NCBI RefSeq assembly: GCF_022844465.1
Contig: NZ_JALHLP010000001.1
Location: forward strand, 1 to 64,000
Source of the DNA: Bradyrhizobium sp.
GTDB taxonomy: Bacteria; Pseudomonadota; Alphaproteobacteria; Rhizobiales; Xanthobacteraceae
Length of the DNA stretch: 64,000 nucleotides
Reading direction: 5' to 3'
The notes under the pieces were generated by a model. The model was not told the origin of the DNA, did not search any database, and saw only the letters and a program-made list of their open reading frames with translations. The position numbers were made by a program, and so were the translations under genes. Of this stretch, positions 1 to 9,234 are shown one piece after another; position 1 is the stretch's first letter, and every line of letters begins with the position of its first letter.

Positions 1-214
1 CCCCGGCCGGCGCCTTGGGGGCGGCTTTCGGGGGAGCCTTCGGCGCGGTGGCGGGTGCGGGGGCCTGCGCGGCCTTTGGCGCGCCAGGCGCCGGGGCCGG
101 CTGCTGGGCCTGCGCACCGGAGGCGATCAATGTGGTGGACAATGCCGTAGCTGCCAACGACGCAAACACCCGCCCGTGCGGCCGGATCGAGGCGGCCAAA
201 CTACCAAAATTCAT
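1..214 (-). CDS. IalB-like exported protein, N-terminal part (runs off window)
   Basis: The reverse-strand frame opens with ATG at 214 and stays open to the window edge, so about 71 N-terminal residues are visible. They begin MNFGSLAASIRPHGRVFA and form a signal peptide ending near SGAQA, followed by an Ala/Pro/Lys-rich spacer. This N-terminus resembles invasion-associated locus B (IalB) family periplasmic proteins of Bradyrhizobium, but the IalB domain itself lies outside the window, so the family call is an inference. An AAAGGG about 10 nt upstream could be the ribosome-binding site. The gene is divergent from the solute-binding protein gene at 456; the 241-bp gap should hold both promoters. 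Confidence 0.6.
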   Translation of the reverse strand, partial: MNFGSLAASIRPHGRVFASLAATALSTTLIASGAQAQQPAPAPGAPKAAQAPAPATAPKAPPKAAPKAPAG

Positions 215-455
215 TGTGGAAAACCCTTTCTGAACGGGAGCATCCCAAACCGCGACGGGTAACGACATCCAGTCGTTTGGGCGGCTGTCTCCTTGGCAAT
301 TGAGGCGGATACGTGACAGGCGTTCCCGCCATGGTCATTGCCCGCCTTCAATACAGCGGCCGACGAAAAGATCAATGCCGGCAAGCATCTTTGGCGTCTG
401 CCGCGCCCGAAATCCAAAGCCTGTGGTAGAGCTTGACGGTGCGTAACTTCGAATC

Positions 456-2321
456 ATGTCCGCAGCCTTGATGATCATCTCCGGGCCCATCCGGCCGCGT
501 GTCGCGACCTGCATTGCAATCTGTCTCGGCTTATGGACCGCCGCGCTGATCCGCGAACCACAGGCAGCGGAAAGCTATGCGATTGCCATGCATGGGGCCC
601 CCGCCCTGCCCGCCGATTTCCAACACATGCCCTACGCCAATCCAGCTGCGCCGAAGGGCGGCCGGTTGACCTGGGGACTGCTCGGCACCTTCGATAGCCT
701 CAATCCCCTGATCGTCCGTGGCCTCGCCGTGCAGCAAATCAGGGGGTTCGTTGTCGAGAGTTTGTTGGCACGAGGCCAGGACGAGGCGTTCACGCTCTAC
801 GGCCTGCTCGCCAGGAGCGTCGAAACCGACGAGGCGCGAAGCTATGTCGCGTTTCAAATCGATCCCCGCGCGCGCTTTGCGGATGATAGGCCGGTCACGG
901 CGGATGACGTGCTTTTTTCCTGGGCGTTGCTGCGCGACAAGGGTCGCCCCAATCACCGCCAGTATTACTCGAAGGTGGCCAAGGCCGCGGCTGCCGGCCC
1001 GCTCACGGTGCGGTTCGACTTCGCTGACGCCAATGACCGCGAACTGCCGTTGATACTCGGACTGATGCCGGTGCTGCCGCGGCATGCCGTCGATCCCGCG
1101 ACGTTCGAGGAGACCACGATGGCCGGCCTGCTCGGCTCCGGGCCCTATCGCGTCACTGCCGTCAGGCCTGGGGCGAGCGTCACGCTGACACGCAATCCCG
1201 ATTATTGGGGACGCGAGCTGCCGGTGAACCGAGGGTTGTGGAATTTCGATGAGATCAGGCTTGATTTCTACCGTGAGTCCAACGGACAGTTCGAGGCCTT
1301 CAAGCGCGGACTCTATGACTTCCGTGTCGAGAACGAACCGTTGCGCTGGCACGAGGGCTACGATTTTCCGGCGGCCCAGAGTGGCGAACTGATCCGCGAG
1401 GCCATCAAGACCGGCATGCCGCAACCATCGGAGTTCCTCGTGTTCAACACGCGGCGACCGGTGTTCGCCGACATCCGCGTGCGGCAGGCGCTGACGCTGC
1501 TGTTCGATTTCGAGTGGATCAACCGCAATTATTTTTTCGGCCTCTATGCCCGCTCGTCCAGCTTCTTCGCCGGCTCCGAACTGTCCGCCTATGGCCGTCC
1601 CGCCGCAGTCCCCGAGCGGGAGCTCCTGAAACCGTTCGCTGCGAGTATCCGGCCTGACATACTTGAGGGCAGTTACCGCCTGCCTGTAACAGATGGTTCG
1701 GGTCGCGATCGCGTCACGTTGCGCAGTGCCCTGAACCTGCTGTCGGCAGCCGGCTACGATCTCGATGGAACCGTGTTGCGGCAGCGTTCGACCCGGGCAC
1801 CATTGACCTTCGAAATCCTGGTCACGACGCGCGATCAGGAGCGGATCGCGCTGGCCTACAGCCGCGATCTCAAGCGGGCGGGGATCGAAGCCATCGTACG
1901 CGCGGTCGATCCCGTGCAGTTCGATCAGCGTCGGCTCGGCTACGAGTTCGACATGCTGCAGAATCGCTGGGACCAGTCGCTGTCCCCCGGCAACGAGCAA
2001 TCCTTCTACTGGGGCAGCCAGGCCGCCGACATTCCCGGCACGCGAAACTACATGGGCGCCAGGGATCCGAGCATCGACACCCTGATTGCGGCGCTGCTCG
2101 AGGCGCGCGATCGGACAGCCTTCGTTTTCGCGGTACGGGCGCTGGACCGCGCCCTGATGTCGGGCTACTACGTTATCCCCCTGTTTAGCGTGCAGGAGCA
2201 ATGGATTGCGCGATGGAATCGGATAGAACGACCTTCGGCGATCGCGTTGACGGGCTATCTGCCGGAGACATGGTGGCAACGGCCGGACACCCTCACCAGA
2301 CCGGACACTTCCACCAAGTAA
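456..2321 (+). CDS. ABC transporter substrate-binding protein, family 5 (YejA-like peptide binder)
   Basis: 621 residues with an N-terminal hydrophobic segment (about 17-37) ending QAAES, read as a Sec signal peptide. The mature part begins with a YejA-like stretch (HGAPALPADFQHMPYANP, then PKGG) and continues as a full-length SBP_bac_5 fold, for example FADDRPVTADDVLFSW and LLGSGPYRV. The role is periplasmic capture of oligopeptides or related ligands for an ABC importer. No permease or ATPase gene is adjacent, so its partner must be encoded elsewhere. A downstream ATG (residue 6) is an alternative start. The gene ends 45 bp before the adenylate-forming homologue and may be co-transcribed with it. 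Confidence 0.88.
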   Translation: MSAALMIISGPIRPRVATCIAICLGLWTAALIREPQAAESYAIAMHGAPALPADFQHMPYANPAAPKGGRLTWGLLGTFDSLNPLIVRGLAVQQIRGFVVESLLARGQDEAFTLYGLLARSVETDEARSYVAFQIDPRARFADDRPVTADDVLFSWALLRDKGRPNHRQYYSKVAKAAAAGPLTVRFDFADANDRELPLILGLMPVLPRHAVDPATFEETTMAGLLGSGPYRVTAVRPGASVTLTRNPDYWGRELPVNRGLWNFDEIRLDFYRESNGQFEAFKRGLYDFRVENEPLRWHEGYDFPAAQSGELIREAIKTGMPQPSEFLVFNTRRPVFADIRVRQALTLLFDFEWINRNYFFGLYARSSSFFAGSELSAYGRPAAVPERELLKPFAASIRPDILEGSYRLPVTDGSGRDRVTLRSALNLLSAAGYDLDGTVLRQRSTRAPLTFEILVTTRDQERIALAYSRDLKRAGIEAIVRAVDPVQFDQRRLGYEFDMLQNRWDQSLSPGNEQSFYWGSQAADIPGTRNYMGARDPSIDTLIAALLEARDRTAFVFAVRALDRALMSGYYVIPLFSVQEQWIARWNRIERPSAIALTGYLPETWWQRPDTLTRPDTSTK

Positions 2322-2366
2322 GACCCGCAACTGATGCAAGCTGCTTGAAAAAGCTGAAATAACGCC

Positions 2367-3872
2367 GTGACCCAGCCCACCGCTTCGCCGACGCTTGATA
2401 CGCTGTTCAAACGGATCCTGTCACGACGGCCGGACGCGCTGGCGCTGGTCGATCCTCCGAACAAGCTACGTGTCACCGGACAGCGGCCAAAGCGCCTGAC
2501 TTACGCGCAGGCTGACCGCATGATCTCGTCGCTGGCCGCGCACTTCGTCGAATCCGGCCTGCCAACGAATTCCGTGATCGCGGTTCAGCTACCGAATACC
2601 ATCGAGTTTGCCCTTACGGTGCTTGCGGCGTTCCGCGCCGGGCTGGTGGTTGCGGTGCTTCCACTGCTGTGGCGGCAGTCGGAGTTGACGATGGCACTCA
2701 ACCGCACCGCGGCGCGGGCGATCGTGACGACGAGCATGGTTGACGGCATTGTGTATTCCGACATCGCCATGAATGCCGCGGCGGAAGCGTTTTCGATCCG
2801 TCATGTCTGCGGCTTCGGCAGCGACCTGCCTGAAGGCATGGCTTCGCTCGACAATGCCATTATGCGGGAATCTCCGGTGACGCGCGCCGCTATCCAGGAC
2901 GGACGCAAGGCCGCGCTCATTTCCTTTGATGTGACATCGGAAGGTTTTCGTCCCGTCCCGCGCGCCCATCTCGGGCTGATCGCCGGGGGCCTGGCGATCG
3001 CGCTGGAGAGCGACGTCGCGCAGGGCGCGACTGTGCTGTCGGCGTTCTCGCCGATGTCGTTTGCCGGTCTGGCCTCGTCGCTCGCCGTCTGGCTGCTGTC
3101 TGGCGGAACATTGGTGCTGCACCATCCGTTCGACGAGGAGGTGCTGGAGCAGCAGATCAACGACCATGCCTGCGATACACTGATCGCTCCCGCGCAGCTG
3201 GCGTTACGGCTGGACCAACTCGACCTTGCAGCAAGGTTGCCGGGTTTGCGCAAGGTCATCGGTCTGTGGCGCTCGCCGGAGCAGGTTCTTTCCAGTGCCT
3301 GCTGGTCCACACAGCAGGCCACGCTGACCGATGTCTATCTGTTCGGCGAGGCTGGCTTGTTCGGCGCACGCAGAATCGCTGCCGACGGTTCGCCCGCCCT
3401 GATCACGCCCGGCCCCCATGGCGCTCCGCGCGGAGTGCCGGGGTCGTCGATATCAGGCGAAATACTGCTGACGCCGCGCGGAACCTTGGGACTGCGGGGG
3501 CCGATGGTGCCGGTCGCGGCTTACGCGCCACCGCCGCCGCCAAGCGACTCCCTGATCGCTTCGCCGCCGCGCGACTACGTCGATACCGACTATGCGGCAC
3601 GGCTCGACCGGGCGACCGGTGGCATCAATATCACCGCGCCGCCCTCCGGTGTTGTGGCCGTTGGCGGTTACCGCTTCCTGGCTCAGGACCTGCAGGAGTG
3701 GGCGCAGCGTCTCGGCCAAGGCGCGCTGTTGACGGCGCTTCCCGACCGCCTGATCGGCCATCGCCTCGCCGGCCGCGCCCAAGACAATGCCCGCGCCCGT
3801 GCGGCGCTGGCCGAGCTCGGACTTAACCCGTTGATGGTAGAAGCTTTTCGCGATCGAACCGGCGTGACCTGA
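2367..3872 (+). CDS. AMP-binding (ANL superfamily) homologue lacking core motifs
   Basis: 501 residues from a GTG start. The N-terminal half resembles acyl-CoA/aryl-CoA synthetases (LTYAQADRMISSLAAHF about 45-60; VIAVQLPNTIEFALTVLAAFRAG about 70-92). The ATP-binding P-loop expected near 185-201 (YTSGTTGxPKG) reads ISFDVTSEGFRPVPRAH. The YGxTE position near 326 reads FGEAG, and the C-terminal PKxxxGK lysine motif is not recognisable near 485-497. It is probably a pseudoenzyme or a strongly diverged adenylating enzyme. It follows a solute-binding protein gene by 45 bp. Family membership is fairly secure from the N-terminal half; catalytic activity is doubtful. Confidence 0.75.
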   Translation: MTQPTASPTLDTLFKRILSRRPDALALVDPPNKLRVTGQRPKRLTYAQADRMISSLAAHFVESGLPTNSVIAVQLPNTIEFALTVLAAFRAGLVVAVLPLLWRQSELTMALNRTAARAIVTTSMVDGIVYSDIAMNAAAEAFSIRHVCGFGSDLPEGMASLDNAIMRESPVTRAAIQDGRKAALISFDVTSEGFRPVPRAHLGLIAGGLAIALESDVAQGATVLSAFSPMSFAGLASSLAVWLLSGGTLVLHHPFDEEVLEQQINDHACDTLIAPAQLALRLDQLDLAARLPGLRKVIGLWRSPEQVLSSACWSTQQATLTDVYLFGEAGLFGARRIAADGSPALITPGPHGAPRGVPGSSISGEILLTPRGTLGLRGPMVPVAAYAPPPPPSDSLIASPPRDYVDTDYAARLDRATGGINITAPPSGVVAVGGYRFLAQDLQEWAQRLGQGALLTALPDRLIGHRLAGRAQDNARARAALAELGLNPLMVEAFRDRTGVT

Positions 3873-3959
3873 CGGATCGGGACAGGCGCGCGTTGACGTC
3901 TCCTTAAGTCGTGCGAACTAGCATCGCGCACCAGATGCGTGCCCGATCCGAGTAACCAG

Positions 3960-5186
3960 ATGTCCCAGCAAGGTCCGATCCTCGTCGTGTCGACCGCACG
4001 ACACCCCTCATGGGCATCGACGCTGGACATCGCCAGGCTGTTTCCCGTCGTCGAGACCGGTTGGGCTGAAGCCCCGCGTGCCATCGAGCAGGTACAGCCG
4101 GCGGCGGTCCTGACGTCGACCTCCGGTATCGATGAGGCGACGATCGCGGCGCTGGCGATGCCGATCGCAACGCGACAACCCTATTTGCCGCTGATCGCCG
4201 TCGATCCGCAGGTCCCGCTTCCCGACCACGCGATCCCCTTCTTCCAAAGTCCAGCCGGCCCCGACAGGCTGGAGGCCCGGTTGCGCGCGGCGCTCCGTGT
4301 CCGGTCGTTGCATGCAACGGTCATGCGCCGACTGTCGCCGTCAGCGTCGATTGCGCCATCGCATGTTGATCCCGCCCGCGACGCCACCGTGTTGCTGGTT
4401 GGCCGCGGCAACGCCTATCCCACGCTTTCGGTCTCGCTCGGCGAGCGCACCGCGGTCGTCGGCGCGCTTTCGATCGAGGCCGCCGCCCGCCATCTCAACG
4501 TCAGGGATATCGACGGCATTGTCCTTGCCGAAGGCTTCAGTGTCCGCGTGATCGACGCCTTCCTCACCGTGCTGGCGGAAGACTCGCGCTTCCGAAATCT
4601 TCCCGTCGTCGCAACAGCGGCCGATCTCGCGCCGGCATACAACCTGCCCAATCTCGAGATCATCTCCGGCGCCCCAGCGCAAGTGGTCAGCACCGTGCTC
4701 CCGCTGGTCCGCCAGCATGCCTTCGAAGCGCATCTGAGCCGGACGCTGAAGGCGATCGACGCCGAGGGCCTGATCGATGCCCGAACCGGCCTCCTGACCG
4801 CGGAAGCGTTCGAGCGCGACTTTGCCAGCGCGGTGTATCAAACGCAGCAGCGTGGCGGTGGATTGTCGGTCGCACGATTTGCGTTCGACCCCCAACATCC
4901 CCGCGCCCAATTCGACGGCGCGCGGATCATCCGCCGCCTTCTGCGCCAGATGGATTTCGGCGCCATTCAAGCGGACGGCTCGGTTGTCGTCGCGTTTGCC
5001 GAGACCGACCTGAAGGCGGCACACGCCATCGCGCGTCGGCTGTCGAGCGTGATGCGCCATACGAGCCACGGAAACCACGCGCCGCGGTGGGAGCCCGTTG
5101 TCACGGTCGCAACCCTGCTGCCCAACGACTCCGCCAAATCGCTTCGCTCACGGCTCCACGGGGAGGCGCGCCGCGCCGCATCCTAG
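3960..5186 (+). CDS. degenerate receiver/GGDEF-like protein
   Basis: 408 residues from ATG 3960 (MSQQGPILVVST); an in-frame GTG at 3939 would add seven residues. The N-terminal part alternates short beta strands and helices like one or two receiver-type domains but lacks a clear phospho-acceptor set. Near residue 270, DARTGLLTAEAFERDF resembles the DxLTGLxNRxxFxxxL opening of a GGDEF domain. The place where GG(D/E)EF should follow reads IQADGSVVVAF, so the diguanylate cyclase signature is absent. It probably has no cyclase activity and may be a signalling scaffold. It is separate from the preceding gene by 87 bp and ends before a pair of palindromes. Confidence 0.6.
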   Translation: MSQQGPILVVSTARHPSWASTLDIARLFPVVETGWAEAPRAIEQVQPAAVLTSTSGIDEATIAALAMPIATRQPYLPLIAVDPQVPLPDHAIPFFQSPAGPDRLEARLRAALRVRSLHATVMRRLSPSASIAPSHVDPARDATVLLVGRGNAYPTLSVSLGERTAVVGALSIEAAARHLNVRDIDGIVLAEGFSVRVIDAFLTVLAEDSRFRNLPVVATAADLAPAYNLPNLEIISGAPAQVVSTVLPLVRQHAFEAHLSRTLKAIDAEGLIDARTGLLTAEAFERDFASAVYQTQQRGGGLSVARFAFDPQHPRAQFDGARIIRRLLRQMDFGAIQADGSVVVAFAETDLKAAHAIARRLSSVMRHTSHGNHAPRWEPVVTVATLLPNDSAKSLRSRLHGEARRAAS

Positions 5187-5233
5187 AGCCGCAGCTCAGT
5201 CAGCGGCCTCGGGCGCGCCGGACAGCACACCTA

Positions 5234-5281
5234 GAGCATGATCCGGAAAGTGTGCAGCGGTTTTCCGAAAAGATCATGCTC
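5234..5281. repeat. intergenic palindrome (gagcatgatc type)
   Basis: Inverted arms gagcatgatc (5234-5243) and gatcatgctc (5272-5281) are exact complements around a 28-nt centre that itself contains near-complementary ccggaaa/tttccg. From memory this matches a palindromic element scattered between genes in Bradyrhizobium-type genomes; copy number was not counted. It sits between the GGDEF-like gene and the end of mfd, which converge here. Confidence 0.7.
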
Positions 5282-5292
5282 AAACAAAGAGC

Positions 5293-5331
5293 TAAAGCGC
5301 GATGACGTCAGCCCAATCTCATCGCGCTTTA
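5293..5331. terminator. 13-bp-arm hairpin at the 3' end of mfd
   Basis: Perfect arms taaagcgcgatga (5293-5305) and tcatcgcgcttta (5319-5331) enclose a 13-nt loop. The second arm contains the TAA stop codon of mfd (5329-5331, minus strand). Because the two flanking genes converge, a bidirectional terminator or mRNA 3'-end stabiliser is plausible. There is no long T-run, so a pure intrinsic terminator is less certain. Together with the palindrome at 5234 it looks like one compound repeat. Confidence 0.55.
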
Positions 5332-8300
5332 GGCCGCCTTCTTGCTCTCCGCCAGATCGGCCAGTTGCCTCAATATCTCGGTCGTCCCCGCCAAGCGCTG
5401 TTCCGGGGTTTTCCATTCCTGCAGGAACACCACCTTCATGTCGGGCCGCACTTTTGCGGCCTGGCCATGCTGACGGATGAAGAACACCAGCCGGTCCGGC
5501 TGCGCGAACTTGTTCTCCCGGAAGGTGATGACGACCCCCTTGGGTCCGGCATCGACCTTCTCGACATTGGCCCTGCGGCAATAGGCCTTGATCGCGGCGA
5601 CCTTGAAGAGATAGCGGACTTCGTCGGGCAACACGCCGAAGCGGTCGCGCATCTCGGCGCCAAAATTCTCGATCTCCTCGTCGGAAGTGAGATCGGCCAG
5701 CCGCCGGTACAGCGACAGCCGCACCGAGAGATCGCTGACGTAGTCCTCGGGGATCAGCACCGGCATGCCGATGGTAATCTGCGGCGACCACCGATCGGCG
5801 GCGGGTTCCGCCACGCCGGCCTTGAGGTTGAGGATCGCCTCCTCGAGCATCGATTGATAGAGCTCGAAACCGACCTCCTTGATGTGGCCTGATTGCTCCT
5901 CGCCCAACAGATTGCCAGCGCCGCGGATATCAAGGTCATGCGATGCAAGCTGGAATCCGGCTCCGAGCGTCTCCAGCGACTGCAGCACCTTAAGCCGACG
6001 TTCGGCCTGGGCGGTGATCTTCTGTTGCGCCGGCAGCGTGAACAGCGCGTATGCCCGCAGCTTCGAACGCCCCACCCTGCCCCGCAGCTGATAGAGCTGG
6101 GCCAGACCGAACATGTCGGCGCGATGCACGATCAAGGTATTGGCCGCGGGGATATCGAGGCCGGACTCGATGATCGTGGTCGAGAGCAGGATATCGTACT
6201 TGCCGTCGTAGAACGCCGACATGATGTCCTCGATGACCGTCGGCGGCATCTGGCCATGCGCCACCGCGACCTTCATCTCCGGCACGTGCTTGTCGAGGAA
6301 ATCCTTCACGTCGGCGAGGTCCTCGATCCGGGGCACCACGTAGAACGCCTGCCCGCCGCGATAGCGCTCGCGCAACAGCGCCTCACGGATCATCAGCGGG
6401 TCGTGCGGCGCCACGAAGGTACGCACCGCCAGCCGGTCGACCGGCGGCGAGGCGATGATCGAGAGGTCGCGCACGCCGGTCAGCGCCAGTTGCAGCGTGC
6501 GTGGAATCGGCGTGGCGCTCAGCGTCAGCACATGGACCTCGGCGCGCAGTTGCTTCAACCTCTCCTTGTGACTGACGCCAAAATGCTGCTCTTCGTCGAC
6601 GATCAGCAACCCCAGGTCCCGAAACTTGATCGACTTGCCGAGCAGCGCATGGGTGCCGATGACGATATCCACGCTGCCGTCAGACAATCCCTGCTTGACC
6701 TGCGTCAGCTCCTTTGCCGCGATCAGACGCGAGGCCTGGGCGACATGGACCGGGAACCCGCGGAAACGCTCGGCAAACGTCCTTGTGTGCTGGCGGGCCA
6801 GGAGCGTGGTCGGCACCACGACCGCGACCTGCTTGCCGTCGAGCGCTACCGCAAACGCCGCGCGCAGCGCCACCTCGGTCTTGCCGAAGCCGACGTCGCC
6901 GCAGATCAACCGGTCCATCGGCCGCCCGCTTTCGAGGTCCTTCAACGTGGCGGTGATCGCCCCGAGCTGGTCTTCGGTCTCCTCATAGGGGAAGCGGGCG
7001 CAGAACTCGTCATAGACATGCGGCTGCACCGGCATTTTCGGCGCTTCATGCACCAGCCGTTCGGCCGCGATCTTGATCAGTTCGCCGGCGATCTCGCGGA
7101 TGCGGTTCTTGAGTTTCGCCTTGCGCGCCTGCCATCCGCTGCCGCCCAGCCGATCCAGTTCCACGTTGGCCTGGTCGGAGCCGTAACGCGACAGAAGTTC
7201 GATGTTCTCGACGGGAAGGAACAGCTTGGTTTCGGCGGCGTAGTGCAGCTCGAGGCAATCGTGCGGCGCCCCTCCCACCTCGATCGTCTGCAGACCCACG
7301 AAACGTCCGATGCCATGCTCGACGTGGACGACGAGATCGCCGGTGGCAAGGCTCGTGACTTCGGAGATGAAATTGTCGAGCTTGCGGCCCGCCTTGCGCG
7401 GCCGCACCAGGCGGTCGCCGAGAATGTCCTGCTCGCTAATGACGGCGGCTTCGTCGGTCTCGAAGCCGCTTTCCATGCCCACGACAGCCAGCATGGCTTC
7501 GTTGCGCGGCGTCGCCTGCACCGTTCGCCAGGTGTTGACGCTGGTGAGGTTGGAAAGCTTGTGATCGCGCAGCATGCTGGCCATGCGGTCGCGCGAACCC
7601 TCGCTCCACAGCGCGATCACCACCTTCTTGCGTTGTGCCTGCAATGCCAGCACATGCGCCACCACCGCCTCGAACACGTTCACGGAGGTTTCGGCGCGCT
7701 CCGGCGCAAAATTGCGGCCCTGCCGCGCGCCCGCGTCGAACACATCCTCGCCGGCAGGTACGGCGAAGGGTGTAAGCCGCGCCAGAGCGACTTCGCTCAG
7801 GCGCGTGGTCCATTCCTGTTCGGAGAGATAAAGCCGGTCGGGCGGCAACGGCTTGTAGATGGCGCCGCCACCGCGATGCTCGAGCGCCTCGCGCCTCGCC
7901 TCGTAGTAATCCGCGATCTGCTTGAAGCGCTCGCCGGCGGCGTCCTCGCCCTGCGGCTCGATCGCGATCGTGGTGCCGTCGAGATAATCGAACAGCGTGT
8001 CCATGCGCTCCTGGAACAGCGGCAGCCAATGCTCCATGCCGGGATGACGGCGGCCTTCGCTGACGGCTTCGTACAGCAGGTCGTCGCGCTCCGGCGCGCC
8101 AAAGGCGGCGACATAGCCCATGCGAAAGCGGCGGATGGTTTCGGTGACAAGCTGGAACTCGGAGACCGGAACCAGGTCGAGCGCACGCATGTCGAGCAGC
8201 GTCCGCTGGGTCTCCGCATCGAAGGTGCGGATCGATTCAAGGCTGTCGCCGAAGAAGTCGAACCGCACCGGCTGATCGAGCCCGGCCGGGAACAGGTCGA

Positions 8301-8844
8301 GGATGCCGCCGCGCACGGCGTACTCCCCGGGTTCGCGCACGGTCGACGAGCGGTTGTAGCCGTTGTGCTCCAGCCAGGCGATGATCGAGTCCATCGGCAC
8401 GACGTGACCGGGCGCGACCGATAGCGCCTGCGCCGCCACCACCTCGCGCGCGGGCACGCGCTGCACGATGGCGTTGACGGTGGTGAGCATGATCAACGGC
8501 TTGTCGCTGCCCTGCAGGCGTGACAGCTTCGCCAGCGCGGTCAAGCGCTGCGCCAGGATGCCGCCATGCGGCGACACCCGGTCATAGGGCTGGCAGTCCC
8601 AGGCCGGAAACTGAATGACCGGCAAGTCGGGGGCGAAAAATTCCAGCGCCCGCGCGATCTGCTGCATGCGCGAACCGTCGCGGCAGACCACTGCAAGGCT
8701 CACCGCCGGCGGCTTCGGCCGCGCCGCTACCCCGCGCGCGAGGTCGGCGACGACCAGCCCCTCCGCGCCCTCCGCGACATTGGCGAAGGTCAGCGCACGG
8801 CCGGGCGCCAGCAGCGCGGCCGGCGATTTGACCGACGCCTTCAT
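5329..8844 (-). CDS. mfd: transcription-repair coupling factor Mfd
   Basis: 1171 residues, the usual full length. Mfd removes RNA polymerase stalled at DNA lesions and recruits UvrA for strand-specific repair. Visible features are an N-terminal UvrB-like region (IQFPAWDCQPYDRVSPHG), an RNA-polymerase-interacting region with LVVHVEHGIGRFVGL, the helicase Walker A GDVGFGKTE (about 648-656), the DEEQ box DEEQHFG (about 749), LSATPIPRTL, and a helicase C-terminal arginine-finger region QLRGRVGRS. A C-terminal TRCF domain follows. Its ATG overlaps the sdhE stop in an ATGA junction, indicating translational coupling. The stop codon lies in a hairpin arm. Confidence 0.98.
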   Translation of the reverse strand: MKASVKSPAALLAPGRALTFANVAEGAEGLVVADLARGVAARPKPPAVSLAVVCRDGSRMQQIARALEFFAPDLPVIQFPAWDCQPYDRVSPHGGILAQRLTALAKLSRLQGSDKPLIMLTTVNAIVQRVPAREVVAAQALSVAPGHVVPMDSIIAWLEHNGYNRSSTVREPGEYAVRGGILDLFPAGLDQPVRFDFFGDSLESIRTFDAETQRTLLDMRALDLVPVSEFQLVTETIRRFRMGYVAAFGAPERDDLLYEAVSEGRRHPGMEHWLPLFQERMDTLFDYLDGTTIAIEPQGEDAAGERFKQIADYYEARREALEHRGGGAIYKPLPPDRLYLSEQEWTTRLSEVALARLTPFAVPAGEDVFDAGARQGRNFAPERAETSVNVFEAVVAHVLALQAQRKKVVIALWSEGSRDRMASMLRDHKLSNLTSVNTWRTVQATPRNEAMLAVVGMESGFETDEAAVISEQDILGDRLVRPRKAGRKLDNFISEVTSLATGDLVVHVEHGIGRFVGLQTIEVGGAPHDCLELHYAAETKLFLPVENIELLSRYGSDQANVELDRLGGSGWQARKAKLKNRIREIAGELIKIAAERLVHEAPKMPVQPHVYDEFCARFPYEETEDQLGAITATLKDLESGRPMDRLICGDVGFGKTEVALRAAFAVALDGKQVAVVVPTTLLARQHTRTFAERFRGFPVHVAQASRLIAAKELTQVKQGLSDGSVDIVIGTHALLGKSIKFRDLGLLIVDEEQHFGVSHKERLKQLRAEVHVLTLSATPIPRTLQLALTGVRDLSIIASPPVDRLAVRTFVAPHDPLMIREALLRERYRGGQAFYVVPRIEDLADVKDFLDKHVPEMKVAVAHGQMPPTVIEDIMSAFYDGKYDILLSTTIIESGLDIPAANTLIVHRADMFGLAQLYQLRGRVGRSKLRAYALFTLPAQQKITAQAERRLKVLQSLETLGAGFQLASHDLDIRGAGNLLGEEQSGHIKEVGFELYQSMLEEAILNLKAGVAEPAADRWSPQITIGMPVLIPEDYVSDLSVRLSLYRRLADLTSDEEIENFGAEMRDRFGVLPDEVRYLFKVAAIKAYCRRANVEKVDAGPKGVVITFRENKFAQPDRLVFFIRQHGQAAKVRPDMKVVFLQEWKTPEQRLAGTTEILRQLADLAESKKAA

Positions 8845-9131
8845 GCGTCGTGGTCCACGACGCGGAACGCCTTGATCCGCTCGAACAGCGCGCCGGCATA
8901 TTCCGGATCCAGCGGCTTGTCGCCGGTCAACGCGGCATAGAGGTCGGGATCGGGGAGATCAATCAGGCGTTCCAGTTCGTCCAGTTCGTCATTGCGCAGG
9001 CCGGCCACCTCTGCATCGGCAAAGCGCCCGAGAATGAGGTCCATCTCACGGGTGCCGCGATGCCAGCAGCGAAAAAGCAGCCGCTTGCGGCGATCGTCGA
9101 GGCCGCCGCTCGATCGTGTCGTTCCCGTCAT
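8841..9131 (-). CDS. sdhE: FAD assembly factor SdhE
   Basis: 96 residues from ATG 9131 (MTGTTRSS); another ATG at 9146 would add five. The conserved SdhE/YgfY sequence RRKRLLFRCWHRGTREMDLIL includes the RGxxE motif needed for covalent flavinylation of the succinate dehydrogenase flavoprotein SdhA. The gene is followed directly by mfd with a 4-nt overlap (8841-8844) and faces away from recG across a short repeat-containing gap, a common arrangement in Rhizobiales. It acts in the cytoplasm as a chaperone-like assembly factor. Confidence 0.93.
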   Translation of the reverse strand: MTGTTRSSGGLDDRRKRLLFRCWHRGTREMDLILGRFADAEVAGLRNDELDELERLIDLPDPDLYAALTGDKPLDPEYAGALFERIKAFRVVDHDA

Positions 9132-9234
9132 TTTCCCTGATTCCATCCAAACGCCAAAAGCCCGGACGTGCCGGGCGAGGTTGATATAGCTGTGGTGACA
9201 ACGAATGTCAGCCCTGTTGACCGCGTAAATCCAC

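Noticed and set aside
211..417. 68-codon minus-strand frame in the gap before the solute-binding gene
   Set aside because: It begins in the promoter space of two divergent genes and shows no recognisable protein features or ribosome-binding site.
531..2339. 602-codon minus-strand frame opposite the solute-binding protein gene
   Set aside because: The plus-strand protein has a signal peptide and full family features; the minus-strand product has none.
5893..8424. 843-codon open frame on the plus strand, antisense to mfd
   Set aside because: It is in register with a highly conserved gene in GC-rich DNA, has no family features and is rich in Arg/His/Gln in the way of shadow frames.
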